Origin: Brevundimonas sp. UBA4553
Lineage (GTDB): Bacteria > Pseudomonadota > Alphaproteobacteria > Caulobacterales > Caulobacteraceae
Assembly (NCBI RefSeq): GCF_002387245.1
Contig: NZ_DGLD01000001.1
Span: 186,001 to 250,000 of the forward strand
DNA length: 64,000 bases
Reading direction: 5' to 3'
The notes under the pieces were generated by a model. That model ran no database searches and was not told the DNA's origin. It saw only the letters and a list, made by a program, of their open reading frames with translations. Shown piece after piece: positions 1-8,292 of this stretch. Position numbers and translations under genes: made by a program. How positions within the stretch are numbered: position 1 is the stretch's first letter; each line of letters begins with the position of its first letter.

Positions 1-30
1 CCTTTTCACGTTGGGGTGGGGTGGACCCCG

Positions 31-207
31 TCAGATACGCGGACCTCGTCCGCGCATGCCGCCGACCACCAGGGAGACCACGAACAGAATAACGGCGATG
101 ATGGCGATGAACTTGGCGATCTCGAACGACATGCCCGAGATTCCACCAAAGCCGAGAACAGCGGCGACCAGTGCGATGATAAAGAAAATGATGGCCCAGC
201 GAAGCAT
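31..207 (-). CDS. DUF1328 family small membrane protein
   Basis: A 58-residue protein made of two hydrophobic helices (about residues 3-20 and 27-47) joined by a Gly-rich turn and ending in a short basic tail (GMRGRGPRI). This size and layout match the DUF1328 (YtjA-type) inner-membrane family, whose biochemical role is not known. I chose the ATG at 207 because a GGAGGG ribosome site lies just upstream; an in-frame start 12 codons earlier would add residues atypical of the family. The next genes upstream on the same strand encode other small envelope proteins, which suggests a stress or envelope cluster, but that is inference. Confidence 0.8.
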   Translation of the reverse strand: MLRWAIIFFIIALVAAVLGFGGISGMSFEIAKFIAIIAVILFVVSLVVGGMRGRGPRI

Positions 208-314
208 GGACGACCCTCCGGAACGTTGTTGAAACGAGAGCAAGACTATCGACCCCTCCCGTCGATCATCCCGCCTGCTTCAATAACGCCCCGAAGGCTT
301 GGCCGTTCCGCGTC

Positions 315-707
315 CTAACGTCGGCGTGGGCGGCTTTTTTCAGTAAAGGCCGCCGCCACCATGGTCGCCAAGGCCGGGTTGCGCAGGAAGATCCAGCCGC
401 CGGCCAGCGCCGCCACCGTGCCGAGCACAGGGCGCTGACGGAACAGATGGAAGGCCCGCATGCCCAGGCCTTCGGGTTCATAGTCCTCTTCCTCGTCCTC
501 GCCCTGTGCGCGACGCACGAAGACCAGGGCGACGATCAGGGCGATCACCGCGAAGATGGCCGAGGTGATGGCCGCCGCCGCCAGCGGAACGACGACGAGG
601 GCCAGCAGGTAGAAGACCGTGGCGCCGAGCGCCACCATGGCCACGAAGCCGGCGCCCGCCGCGACGAAGGTCGCGACGGCGCGATTGATGAGCCCCCGCC
701 CGATCAT
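315..707 (-). CDS. YqjE-like (phage-holin superfamily) membrane protein
   Basis: A 130-residue protein with two long adjacent hydrophobic helices (about 10-38 and 41-65), an acidic linker (GEDEEEDYEPEG) and a weaker hydrophobic stretch near residues 93-120. The layout resembles the holin-like YqjE family. Its start codon overlaps the stop of the upstream DUF883 gene (ATGA at 704-707), so the two are translationally coupled. E. coli has the same order, yqjD (DUF883) followed by yqjE. No enzymatic motif is visible. It probably helps shape or protect the inner membrane, by analogy only. Confidence 0.6.
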   Translation of the reverse strand: MIGRGLINRAVATFVAAGAGFVAMVALGATVFYLLALVVVPLAAAAITSAIFAVIALIVALVFVRRAQGEDEEEDYEPEGLGMRAFHLFRQRPVLGTVAALAGGWIFLRNPALATMVAAAFTEKSRPRRR

Positions 708-1051
708 CAGCGACGACGACCGGCGAGCAGCAGGCCGAGCACGACGCCGACGCCGAGGGCGATGGCGGTCGATTGCACCGGGCGCTCCTGTACGCGTTCG
801 ACCACGTAGCGCTGGGCTTCTTCGAAGCGTTCGGCGGCGTCGTCGTAATATTCGCGGCCGCGCACGCGCGCGTCGTCATAGTAGCCGCGCGCCTTTTCAC
901 GCAGTTCCTCGCCCTGTTCGCGCAGACGGGCTTCGGCGTCGGCGGCCTTGGCTTTCAGGCGCTGCGTTTCCTCGCGCGCGCCGGTCTTCAGATCCTCCTT
1001 GAGGGTCTTCAGGTCGTTCTTGATGTCTTCCCGAGCCTTGGTGGTGGCCAT
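707..1051 (-). CDS. DUF883 (YqjD/ElaB-like) membrane-anchored protein
   Basis: A 114-residue protein. The first 90 residues are highly charged and heptad-like (coiled coil, rich in Lys, Glu, Ala and Arg) with two YYDDA repeats. The end is a single hydrophobic helix (about 95-111) closed by RRR. This is the DUF883 pattern of E. coli YqjD/ElaB, C-terminally anchored inner-membrane proteins reported to associate with ribosomes in stationary phase. It is the first gene of a pair with the YqjE-like gene. The 169-bp gap to the divergent gene at 1221 should hold both promoters. Confidence 0.75.
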   Translation of the reverse strand: MATTKAREDIKNDLKTLKEDLKTGAREETQRLKAKAADAEARLREQGEELREKARGYYDDARVRGREYYDDAAERFEEAQRYVVERVQERPVQSTAIALGVGVVLGLLLAGRRR

Positions 1052-1220
1052 GATGCGCGCTCCGCTGGATTGTAAGCTTGACGATTAGATAGAGAACCCC
1101 TGCCCCGAACGCCACACCGACGCCCAAGGTTCCTGCAATGCAGCAAGCAAAGGGGCGTCATGCAAGGTCTGGCGCGACGGCCCGCTGGCGTCGTCAGGGG
1201 CGTCGTCCTAGAACAACGTC

Positions 1221-1877
1221 ATGACCCAATGGCTGTTCCCGCCCGCCCCGACGCCGTCCCTGCCCATACTGGACGATACGCGACGTTTTCCCGTGCGTCG
1301 CATCCTGTGCGTCGGCCAGAACTACGCCGCCCATGCGCGTGAAATGGGAGCTGATCCGTCCAAGCCGGCGCCCTTCTTCTTCGCTAAGCCGGCCGACGCC
1401 CTGGTCGTGGACGGCGCCGACCCGCTCTATCCCGCCGCGACCGCCAACCTGCACCACGAGGTCGAACTGGTCGTCGCCGTGGGCGAAGGCGGCGCTGTCG
1501 CCGGCTGGGCCGTGGGCGTCGATCTGACACGGCGTGACCTGCAGGCCGAAGCCAAGGCCAAGGGGCGGCCGTGGGAATCGGGCAAGGCCTTCGATCAGTC
1601 GGCGCCCTGCGGCCCGCTGACGCTCGGCGCCCTGCCTGACGCCGGCGCTGCGATCACGCTCAAGGTGAATGGCGAGGTGCGCCAGTCGGGCCGCCTGTCA
1701 GACATGATCTGGGACCCGGCGGGTATTCTGGCTCAGGCCGCAGAATTATGGACCCTGCAACCGGGCGACCTGATCTTCACCGGTACGCCCGAAGGCGTCG
1801 GCCCCCTGGTCCCTGGCGATCGCGTGGAGGCCAAAATCGAGGGTTTGGCTCCGCTCAGCTTCACGGTGAAGGCGTGA
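1221..1877 (+). CDS. Fumarylacetoacetate hydrolase family protein (fumarylpyruvate-hydrolase-like)
   Basis: A 218-residue single-domain FAH-fold enzyme. Family marks are the N-terminal VGQNYAAHAREMG segment, the metal-binding E80-x-E82 (HHEVEL), D101 (VGVDLTRRD), the K121-containing GKAFDQSAP stretch and the TGTPEGVGPL loop near the end. FAH-family hydrolases cleave C-C bonds of acylpyruvates such as fumarylpyruvate or fumarylacetoacetate. It overlaps the next gene, a zeta-class GST isomerase (GTGA), which matches the isomerase-hydrolase pair of gentisate or homogentisate degradation. No ring-cleaving dioxygenase is in the window, so the substrate is open. Confidence 0.8.
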   Translation: MTQWLFPPAPTPSLPILDDTRRFPVRRILCVGQNYAAHAREMGADPSKPAPFFFAKPADALVVDGADPLYPAATANLHHEVELVVAVGEGGAVAGWAVGVDLTRRDLQAEAKAKGRPWESGKAFDQSAPCGPLTLGALPDAGAAITLKVNGEVRQSGRLSDMIWDPAGILAQAAELWTLQPGDLIFTGTPEGVGPLVPGDRVEAKIEGLAPLSFTVKA

Positions 1878-2506
1878 TCCTGCACGGCTATTGGCGCTCG
1901 GGCACCAGCTATCGCACACGCATCGCCCTCAACCTCAAGGGGCTGGCCTATGAGACGGCGCCCGTCGATCTGCGCACTGGCGATCAGAGGTCGGAGGCCT
2001 TTCGAGCGCTCAATCCGCAGGGGTTGGTCCCCGCGCTGGAGATCGACAACGATCTGGTGTTGACCCAGAGTCCGGCCATTCTGGAATGGCTGGAGGAGAC
2101 CCATCCCGCCCCGGCCCTGCTGCCGTCGCTCGCGGCCGACCGGGCCCTGGTGCGGAGCATGGCGGCCCTGATCGGCTGCGACGTGCATCCGCTGAATAAC
2201 CTGCGAGTGCTGAAGGCGGTGCGTGATCTGGGCGCCGATCAGGCGGGCGTGGACGCCTGGGCCGCGCGCTGGATCCTTGACGGGTTCGCCGCGCTCGAGG
2301 TGCAGGTCCAGCGGCACGGGGACGGCTGGTGTTTCGGCGACGCTCCGACGCTGGCCGACTGCTACCTGATCCCGCAGATTTATTCGGCCCGTCGATTCAA
2401 TGTTGATCTGACAGCGTTTCCGAGCCTCCTGGCGGTCGAAACCCAGGCGGCCCGGCATCCGGCCTTCGTCGCAGCCCATCCCGACAATCAGCCGGATGCG
2501 GATTAA
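1874..2506 (+). CDS. maiA: Maleylacetoacetate/maleylpyruvate isomerase (zeta-class GST)
   Basis: A 210-residue glutathione-S-transferase-fold protein starting at a GTG that overlaps the upstream stop (GTGA). The N-terminal thioredoxin-like domain carries the zeta signature in the form S9-G-T-S-Y-R14 (the classical motif is SSCSxR), followed by IALNLKG. LTQSPAILEWLEE is the glutathione gamma-Glu binding loop, and the helical domain has FGDAPTLADCYLIPQI. It would isomerise maleylacetoacetate or maleylpyruvate to the fumaryl form for the preceding hydrolase. The Ser and Cys of SSC are Gly and Thr here, so reduced or altered activity is possible. Confidence 0.75.
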   Translation: MILHGYWRSGTSYRTRIALNLKGLAYETAPVDLRTGDQRSEAFRALNPQGLVPALEIDNDLVLTQSPAILEWLEETHPAPALLPSLAADRALVRSMAALIGCDVHPLNNLRVLKAVRDLGADQAGVDAWAARWILDGFAALEVQVQRHGDGWCFGDAPTLADCYLIPQIYSARRFNVDLTAFPSLLAVETQAARHPAFVAAHPDNQPDAD

Positions 2507-2555
2507 GGCTGTTCGTTCACCAACGGCCCTGATTTCAGTCAATCTCCCTTAAGCT

Positions 2556-3476
2556 TTGGCGCTGAAGATCGGCGTCGTGAGATTCGCTGTTCCGCCCTCT
2601 CCAGCCGACCGGCTCGCCATCGCTGTGGTGACTGAGCCTGAACGGTCGCGTCCGCTGCCGCCCGGTCAGCGGGAAGACGCCATGCGTCACCTGCTGCAGA
2701 CGGCGGGCGATGCCGGCGTCGGTCTGGTGGCGACCCGGCCCGAAGGCGATGTCGAGCGTCTGCTGGGCCAGGCCTGGCCCTTCCCCTCGCCCTTCCGCGT
2801 CACCGTGCGCACCGTGCCCCTGGCCGACGGTCTGGACCGGGTCGAGGCCCGCGCCCGTCGCTCGCTGGAGCGCATGGGCCTACCGCGCGGCGACGCCGTT
2901 CTGGTGCAGAACGCCTCTGATCTGGCTGGCGCCGAAGGTCGCGCTCTGTGGGCCCGTCTGAGCGCGCTGAAGGAACGCGGCGTCTTCCGCAAGATCGGCT
3001 TCGTCGCCACGGTCGAGGACGGCCCCGCCCTGATCGCCCGACGTTTCCAGCCCGACGTGGTCCAGGTCGCCTGCAATATTCTGGACCAGCGCGCCGCGCG
3101 CGGCGGTGTCATCGATGATCTGGCCGCCCAGGGGGTCGAGGTGCATCTGGCCTCGGTCTTCGCGCAAGGGTTGCTGTTCGCCAATCGCGAGAGCCTGCCG
3201 CCGGAACTCGCCGCGCACGGCATGGCCCTGTCGCGCACGCGCCGGCGTCTGGCCGAGGCTCGGGTCGATCCGATGCAGGCGGCGCTGGCCTACGCTCTGA
3301 ACCTTCCCGGCGTGGCCTCGGTGATCGCCAGCGTGGCCTCGGCCGCCGAACTGCGCGCCATCGTCGCCGCCTCGCACGCGGCCAAGCCCGACATCGACTG
3401 GGACGCCCTGGCCCTGGACGAGGCCCCTGCCGCCGTCGCCTCGCGCCTGCGCCTGCACGTGAGCAACGCCGCCTGA
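2556..3476 (+). CDS. Aldo/keto reductase-like protein, probably non-catalytic
   Basis: A 306-residue protein whose second half follows the aldo/keto-reductase barrel (KERGVFRKIGFV, FQPDVVQVACNILDQR, VHLASVFAQGLLF, ALAYALNLPGVASVIASVAS). Where active family members have the Asp and Tyr of the FDTA-x-x-YG segment this protein reads GVGLVATRPEGDVERLLG. The strand that should hold the catalytic Lys reads FRVTVRTV, and the expected His position reads VLVQN. None of the catalytic tetrad is evident. The TTG at 2556 is the best start I see, without a clear ribosome site. It sits 92 bp before mutS. The fold call is fair; the function is unknown. Confidence 0.6.
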   Translation: MALKIGVVRFAVPPSPADRLAIAVVTEPERSRPLPPGQREDAMRHLLQTAGDAGVGLVATRPEGDVERLLGQAWPFPSPFRVTVRTVPLADGLDRVEARARRSLERMGLPRGDAVLVQNASDLAGAEGRALWARLSALKERGVFRKIGFVATVEDGPALIARRFQPDVVQVACNILDQRAARGGVIDDLAAQGVEVHLASVFAQGLLFANRESLPPELAAHGMALSRTRRRLAEARVDPMQAALAYALNLPGVASVIASVASAAELRAIVAASHAAKPDIDWDALALDEAPAAVASRLRLHVSNAA

Positions 3477-3568
3477 TCCACAGCTGCGGCGGTTTTCACC
3501 GCCGGCCTGTGCATGACCCCGTCGATCCTGCTTGAGGCCAAGGGTGCGATCCGTCACCCTGACGGACA

Positions 3569-6265
3569 ATGAACGCGCCCATCGCCCACCCCCCGCAAGC
3601 CGACCTGAAGCCCGACGCCGGAACCACGCCGGTCATGGCGCAATTCCTGGCGGCCAAGGCCGATCAGCCGGACGCCATCCTGTTTTTCCGCATGGGCGAC
3701 TTCTACGAGTTGTTCTTCGACGACGCGGTGAAGGCGGCGGCGGCGCTGGGCATCACCCTGACCAAGCGCGGCAAGCATCAGGGCGAGGACATTCCGATGG
3801 CCGGGGTCCCGGTCCACGCGCTGGACGGCTATCTGGCGCGGTTGATCCGCATGGGCTTCAAGGTCGCCATCTGCGAGCAGTTGGAAGCACCCGCCGAGGC
3901 CAAGAAGCGCGGTCACAAGGCGGTGGTGCATAGGGGGGTGGTGCGGGTGGTCACGCCGGGCACCCTGACCGAAGACAGCCTGCTGGACGCGCGCGGGGCC
4001 AACCGCCTGGCCGCCGTGGCGATCCGCAAAGGCCGCGCCGCCGTGGCCGTGGTCGAGCTGTCGGCCGGGGCGGTCGACAGCGTGGCCTGCGACCTGTCGG
4101 ACCTGGGCGCGGCGCTGGCGGCGTTTCGACCGTCGGAGGTCCTGGTCCCCGATCGCCTGTTCTCGGACGAGACGCTGAAGGGGGCGCTGGACGGCTCCGG
4201 CGGCGTGGTTCAGGCCATGCCTCAGGCCCTGGCCGAGCCGGTCGGCGCCCGCGACCGGGTGCAACGGCTTTATGGCGTCTCGGCGCTGGACGGGTTCGGC
4301 GCCTTCGAGGAGGCCGAGGTCTCGGCCCTGGGCCTGGTCGCCGCCTATCTGGAAACGACGCAGGCGGGCAAGATTCCGGCTCTGGCCCCGCCGCGCCGTT
4401 CGGGCGAGAGCGGCTTTCTGGCCATAGACCCGGCGACGCGGCTGAGCCTCGAGATCGACCGCACCCAACGCGGTGAGCGCGACGGTTCCTTGCTTCACTG
4501 CATTGATCGCAGCGTCACCTCGGGCGGGGCGCGGGCTCTGGCTGAGCGGGTGTCGCGGCCCTTGCGCGATCCGTCGGCGATCAACGCCGGGCTGGATGCG
4601 GTGGAATGGCTGCTGGAGCGGCGCGATCTGCGGCGCGATCTGCGCGACGGGCTGAGGTCGTCTGCGGACGTGGCGCGGGCCACCTCACGGTTGGCGCTGG
4701 GACGCGGCGGACCGCGTGATCTGGCGGCCATCCGCTCAGGTCTGACGACAGCGCAAGGTTTGGCGGGTCTGTTCGCGGCCTCGGCGCGCGACCCTCTGGC
4801 CGGACCGCCCGGGCGGGTTCTGGCCTGCCTCGACCGGCTGACGCTGGACGGGGAGCTGTCGCACCTGCTGGCCGATCTGATCGACGGCTTGATGGAGGAG
4901 CCGCCGCATCTGGCGCGCGACGGCGGCTTCGTGAACCCCGGCCACCGGCCCGAACTGGACGCCGCCCGCACCCTGCGCGACGACAGCCGCCGGGTGGTCG
5001 CGGACCTGGAAGCCCGCGCCGTGGCCGAGAGCGGGGTGGCCTTCAAGGTGCGCCACAACGCCGTCCTGGGCTACTTCCTCGAGGCCTCGGCCAAGGCGGC
5101 GGAAAACCTGCTGCGGGCCGGACCCGACAGCCCCTTCATCCACCGTCAGACCCTGGCCAATCAGGTCCGCTTCACCACAGTCGAACTGTCGGAACTGGAC
5201 GCCAGGATCAGCCAGGCCGGGCATCGCGCCCTGGCCATGGAAGGCGAGACTTTTGAAAACTGGCGACGCGAGGTCGCCCGTCTGGCCGGACCGTTGCAGG
5301 GCGTGGCCGAGGCCCTGGCCGAACTGGACGCCCACGCGGCGCTGGCGGAATGGGCCGAGGAGGTCGGCGCCGTGCGTCCCGTGGTCGACGACAGCCTGTG
5401 CTTTGATGTCGAGGCCGGCCGTCATCCGGTGGTCGAGGCGGCGGTGACGGCGCAAGGCGATCCCTATACCCCCAACAACTGCCGACTGGCGGGCGACGGC
5501 GCCGGGGCCTCGCGCCTGTCGATCGTCACCGGGCCCAACATGGCGGGTAAGTCGACCTTCCTGCGCCAGAACGCGCTTCTTGTGGTCCTGGCCCAGGCTG
5601 GGGCCTTCGTCCCCGCGCGCGCCATGCGGCTGGGCGTGGTGGATCGGCTGTTCAGTCGGGTCGGCGCCGGCGACGATCTGGCGCGCGGCCGTTCGACCTT
5701 CATGATGGAGATGGTCGAGACCGCCGCCATCCTGACCCAGGCCACGCCGCGCAGCTTCGTCGTGCTGGACGAGATCGGACGCGGCACGGCCACCTATGAC
5801 GGTCTGGCCATCGCCTGGGCCACCGCCGAGGCCCTTCACGAGACCAACCGCGCGCGCACCCTGTTCGCCACCCACTATCACGAGCTGGCCCGGCTGGAGG
5901 AAAGGCTGGATCACGTCTGCAACCTGTCGATGAAGGCGCGCGAGTGGAACGGCGATCTGGTCTTCCTGCACGAGGCGGCGCCCGGCGCGGCGGACCGATC
6001 CTATGGCGTCCAGGTGGCCAGGCTGGCCGGTGTCCCGAACGCTGTGGTCGGTCGCGCCCGCGAGGTTCTGGAGCGATTGGAGAGCGAAAAGGCGGCCACG
6101 GCGCGCCTCGACGACCTGCCCCTGTTCGCCGCCGTGGCCGAGCCGGTCCCGGCCCCGATCAACTCGGCGCTCGACGACGCCATGGCCGCCATCGATCCCG
6201 ACGAACTGACCCCGCGCGAGGCGCTGGAGGCGCTCTACCGACTGAAAGCCTTGGGCAGACCTTAA
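3569..6265 (+). CDS. mutS: DNA mismatch repair ATPase MutS
   Basis: An 898-residue MutS, full length for the alphaproteobacterial form. Residues 43-49 (GDFYELF) contain the Phe-x-Glu wedge that stacks on the mismatched base (F45, E47). The connector, lever and clamp domains follow, then the ABC ATPase with Walker A ([10 protein letters not shown], from about 654), Walker B ([14 protein letters not shown], near 733) and the ATHYHEL switch. The C-terminus holds the dimerisation helices. It recognises mismatches and recruits MutL, which is not in the window. The stop codon lies inside a 12-bp inverted repeat. Confidence 0.98.
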   Translation: MNAPIAHPPQADLKPDAGTTPVMAQFLAAKADQPDAILFFRMGDFYELFFDDAVKAAAALGITLTKRGKHQGEDIPMAGVPVHALDGYLARLIRMGFKVAICEQLEAPAEAKKRGHKAVVHRGVVRVVTPGTLTEDSLLDARGANRLAAVAIRKGRAAVAVVELSAGAVDSVACDLSDLGAALAAFRPSEVLVPDRLFSDETLKGALDGSGGVVQAMPQALAEPVGARDRVQRLYGVSALDGFGAFEEAEVSALGLVAAYLETTQAGKIPALAPPRRSGESGFLAIDPATRLSLEIDRTQRGERDGSLLHCIDRSVTSGGARALAERVSRPLRDPSAINAGLDAVEWLLERRDLRRDLRDGLRSSADVARATSRLALGRGGPRDLAAIRSGLTTAQGLAGLFAASARDPLAGPPGRVLACLDRLTLDGELSHLLADLIDGLMEEPPHLARDGGFVNPGHRPELDAARTLRDDSRRVVADLEARAVAESGVAFKVRHNAVLGYFLEASAKAAENLLRAGPDSPFIHRQTLANQVRFTTVELSELDARISQAGHRALAMEGETFENWRREVARLAGPLQGVAEALAELDAHAALAEWAEEVGAVRPVVDDSLCFDVEAGRHPVVEAAVTAQGDPYTPNNCRLAGDGAGASRLSIVTGPNMAGKSTFLRQNALLVVLAQAGAFVPARAMRLGVVDRLFSRVGAGDDLARGRSTFMMEMVETAAILTQATPRSFVVLDEIGRGTATYDGLAIAWATAEALHETNRARTLFATHYHELARLEERLDHVCNLSMKAREWNGDLVFLHEAAPGAADRSYGVQVARLAGVPNAVVGRAREVLERLESEKAATARLDDLPLFAAVAEPVPAPINSALDDAMAAIDPDELTPREALEALYRLKALGRP

Positions 6266-6314
6266 CGCCGCGGTGCGTAGTGGCCCGCATGGCGGGATTC
6301 CTGCGGCGTTAAGG
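6260..6314. repeat. Nested inverted repeat at the mutS 3' end
   Basis: CCTTAACGCCGC (6260-6271) and GCGGCGTTAAGG (6303-6314) are perfect 12-bp complements. The 31-nt interval contains a second hairpin, CCCGC-ATG-GCGGG (6284-6296). The mutS stop codon (6263-6265) is inside the outer arm. There is no T-run, so this is not a standard intrinsic terminator. It could stabilise the 3' end or block readthrough. Confidence 0.7.
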
Positions 6315-6380
6315 CGGATACGGCATTTGCAGGGCTTCTCAGTCCTGCTCGGACGTCATCCTCTCCCCGGGATTATCGCC

Positions 6381-8183
6381 ATGAGCCTTCGCTCGCTCTC
6401 TCTTGCCTCCAAGACGGTTCTGATGACCGTCACCGCCCTTGCCGTCCTGTCCATCGCCCTGCTCGCCGTCGGAGGCTGGCTGATGCAAGCGGAGGGCGAA
6501 CGGCGGGCCGCCGAACGTCAGGAAACCAATATGCGCGTGGCCTGGGAGGTGCTGGGCCGGTATGGCTCGACCTATTCGCTCCACAACGGCGCCCTGTTCG
6601 TGGGCCAGACGCAGCTGGACGGAAATTTCGCGCCGGTGGATCGCATCAAGACCCTGGTCGGCGGCACCGCGACGGTGTTTCGCGGCGACATGCGTGTCTC
6701 TACCAATGTGACCAAGGCGGACGGCGCGCGGGCGATCGGCACGCCGCTGGCCAAGGGGCCGGTTCATGACGCCGTGCTGGGGCGCGGCCAGTCCTACCGC
6801 GGGCGGGCCGATATTCTGGGCAAGCCCTATTTCGTCGCCTACGACCCGATCAAGAACGACCGTGGCGCGGTGATCGGCGTGCTCTATGTCGGGGTGCCGG
6901 AAGCGGATTTCCTCGCCTCGGTGAAAGGCGCCCTGGTCTCACTGTTGGCGGTCGGTTTCATGGCGGCCTTGATCACCGGCGGCGTTTGCCTGGTGATTTC
7001 GCGCCGGATGTTCGCCCCGCTCTCGGCCCTGTGCGACCGGTTGGAAGCCCTGCAGAAGGGACGGCTCGAGGTTGACGCGCCGTGGGCCAGCCGAGGAGAC
7101 GATATCGGTCAGATCTCGCGCGCGGTGCTGGCCTTCCGCGACGCCGCCGTTCAGAAACGCGACGCTGAAGCGCTGTCCCACGCCACCCGCGCCGCCGCCG
7201 AGCAGGAACGTCAGGAGGCTGCGGCGCGGCAGGCCGAGATTGCAGCCGAGGACGCGGTGGTCGTCACCGCCCTGGGGGCCGGCCTCGCCGCTCTCGCACA
7301 GGGCGATCTGGCGCATCGAATCCATGCCGACTTCGCCCCGCGCAGCCGCCAGTTGAAGGAAGACTACAACGCGGCCCTGACCGCCCTGTCCCAGACCATG
7401 GCCGAGATCGCGAACTCGGCGGGCGCGGTGCGCCGGGGCGCGGCCCAGGCCAGCGACGCCGTTGATGACCTGTCGCGTCGCACCGAGCAGCAGGCGGCGT
7501 CGCTGGAGGAGACGGCGGCGGCCCTCGATCAGATGACCACGGCCGTCCGCCGGACCGCCGAGGGGGCGCAGGGGGCGGCCGACATCACCGAAGGCGCGCG
7601 TCGGGGCGAGGTCGAGCGGGAGACCATGGTGCGCCAGACGGCGACCGCGATGAACGAGATCAAGACCGCCACGGGCCACATCAGCGAAATCCTGGGCGTC
7701 ATCGACGAGATCGCCTTCCAGACCAATCTCCTGGCGCTGAACGCCGGAGTCGAGGCGGCTCGCGCCGGGGACGCCGGTCGCGGCTTCGCCGTAGTGGCCT
7801 CGGAAGTTCGCGCCCTGGCCCAACGTTCGGGCGACGCGGCGCGCGAGATCAAGACTCTCATTTCCGCATCGACCGGCAGCGTCGAGCGCGGCGCGCATCT
7901 GGCTGGCCGAACCGGCGACAGCCTGTCGGCCCTGGTCGCGCAGGTCGGCGAGATCGACAGTCTGGCGGTCGAACTGGCGGCTTCGGCGCGGGAACAGGCG
8001 ATCGGGCTCGAAGAGGTCAATACGGCGGTGAACCAGATGGATCAGATGACCCAGCACAACGCCGCCATGGTCGAGAAATCCACGGCCGCCAATCGGGCGC
8101 TGGCCGAGCAGGCGGAGCGTTTGTCCAGCCTGATCTCGCGCTTCCGTCTCTCGGCCCCGACGCCAGCCGCCCTCGCCGCCTGA
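6381..8183 (+). CDS. Methyl-accepting chemotaxis protein with a periplasmic Cache domain
   Basis: A 600-residue chemoreceptor. TM1 lies at about residues 13-33, a periplasmic single-Cache-type sensor at about 40-180 (ends [12 protein letters not shown] and GVLYVGV), TM2 at about 185-207, a HAMP segment, then the long cytoplasmic coiled coil with the conserved hairpin tip ([20 protein letters not shown], near 440). It would signal through CheW/CheA. It lacks a C-terminal CheR/CheB-binding pentapeptide (ends TPAALAA). I use the ATG at 6381, directly before the basic-hydrophobic N-terminus; an upstream in-frame start would add 36 residues unlike any receptor. No other che genes are nearby. Confidence 0.93.
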   Translation: MSLRSLSLASKTVLMTVTALAVLSIALLAVGGWLMQAEGERRAAERQETNMRVAWEVLGRYGSTYSLHNGALFVGQTQLDGNFAPVDRIKTLVGGTATVFRGDMRVSTNVTKADGARAIGTPLAKGPVHDAVLGRGQSYRGRADILGKPYFVAYDPIKNDRGAVIGVLYVGVPEADFLASVKGALVSLLAVGFMAALITGGVCLVISRRMFAPLSALCDRLEALQKGRLEVDAPWASRGDDIGQISRAVLAFRDAAVQKRDAEALSHATRAAAEQERQEAAARQAEIAAEDAVVVTALGAGLAALAQGDLAHRIHADFAPRSRQLKEDYNAALTALSQTMAEIANSAGAVRRGAAQASDAVDDLSRRTEQQAASLEETAAALDQMTTAVRRTAEGAQGAADITEGARRGEVERETMVRQTATAMNEIKTATGHISEILGVIDEIAFQTNLLALNAGVEAARAGDAGRGFAVVASEVRALAQRSGDAAREIKTLISASTGSVERGAHLAGRTGDSLSALVAQVGEIDSLAVELAASAREQAIGLEEVNTAVNQMDQMTQHNAAMVEKSTAANRALAEQAERLSSLISRFRLSAPTPAALAA

Positions 8184-8209
8184 CATACGTCTTTCGGAGC
8201 GGCCTTGTT

Positions 8210-8227
8210 CCCCCCTGTCGAGGGGGG
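8210..8227. terminator. Hairpin between the chemoreceptor gene and glnD
   Basis: CCCCCCT (8210-8216), loop GTCG, AGGGGGG (8221-8227) form a perfect 7-bp GC stem 27 bp after the chemoreceptor stop. No T-tract follows on the plus strand, so termination is only a possibility. Confidence 0.4.
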
Positions 8228-8292
8228 CATGAAGGAGCCATGCGACGTCTGTCATTTCCTCGCGGTGTCCTGTCCGATCCCCGGAGGCGGAC

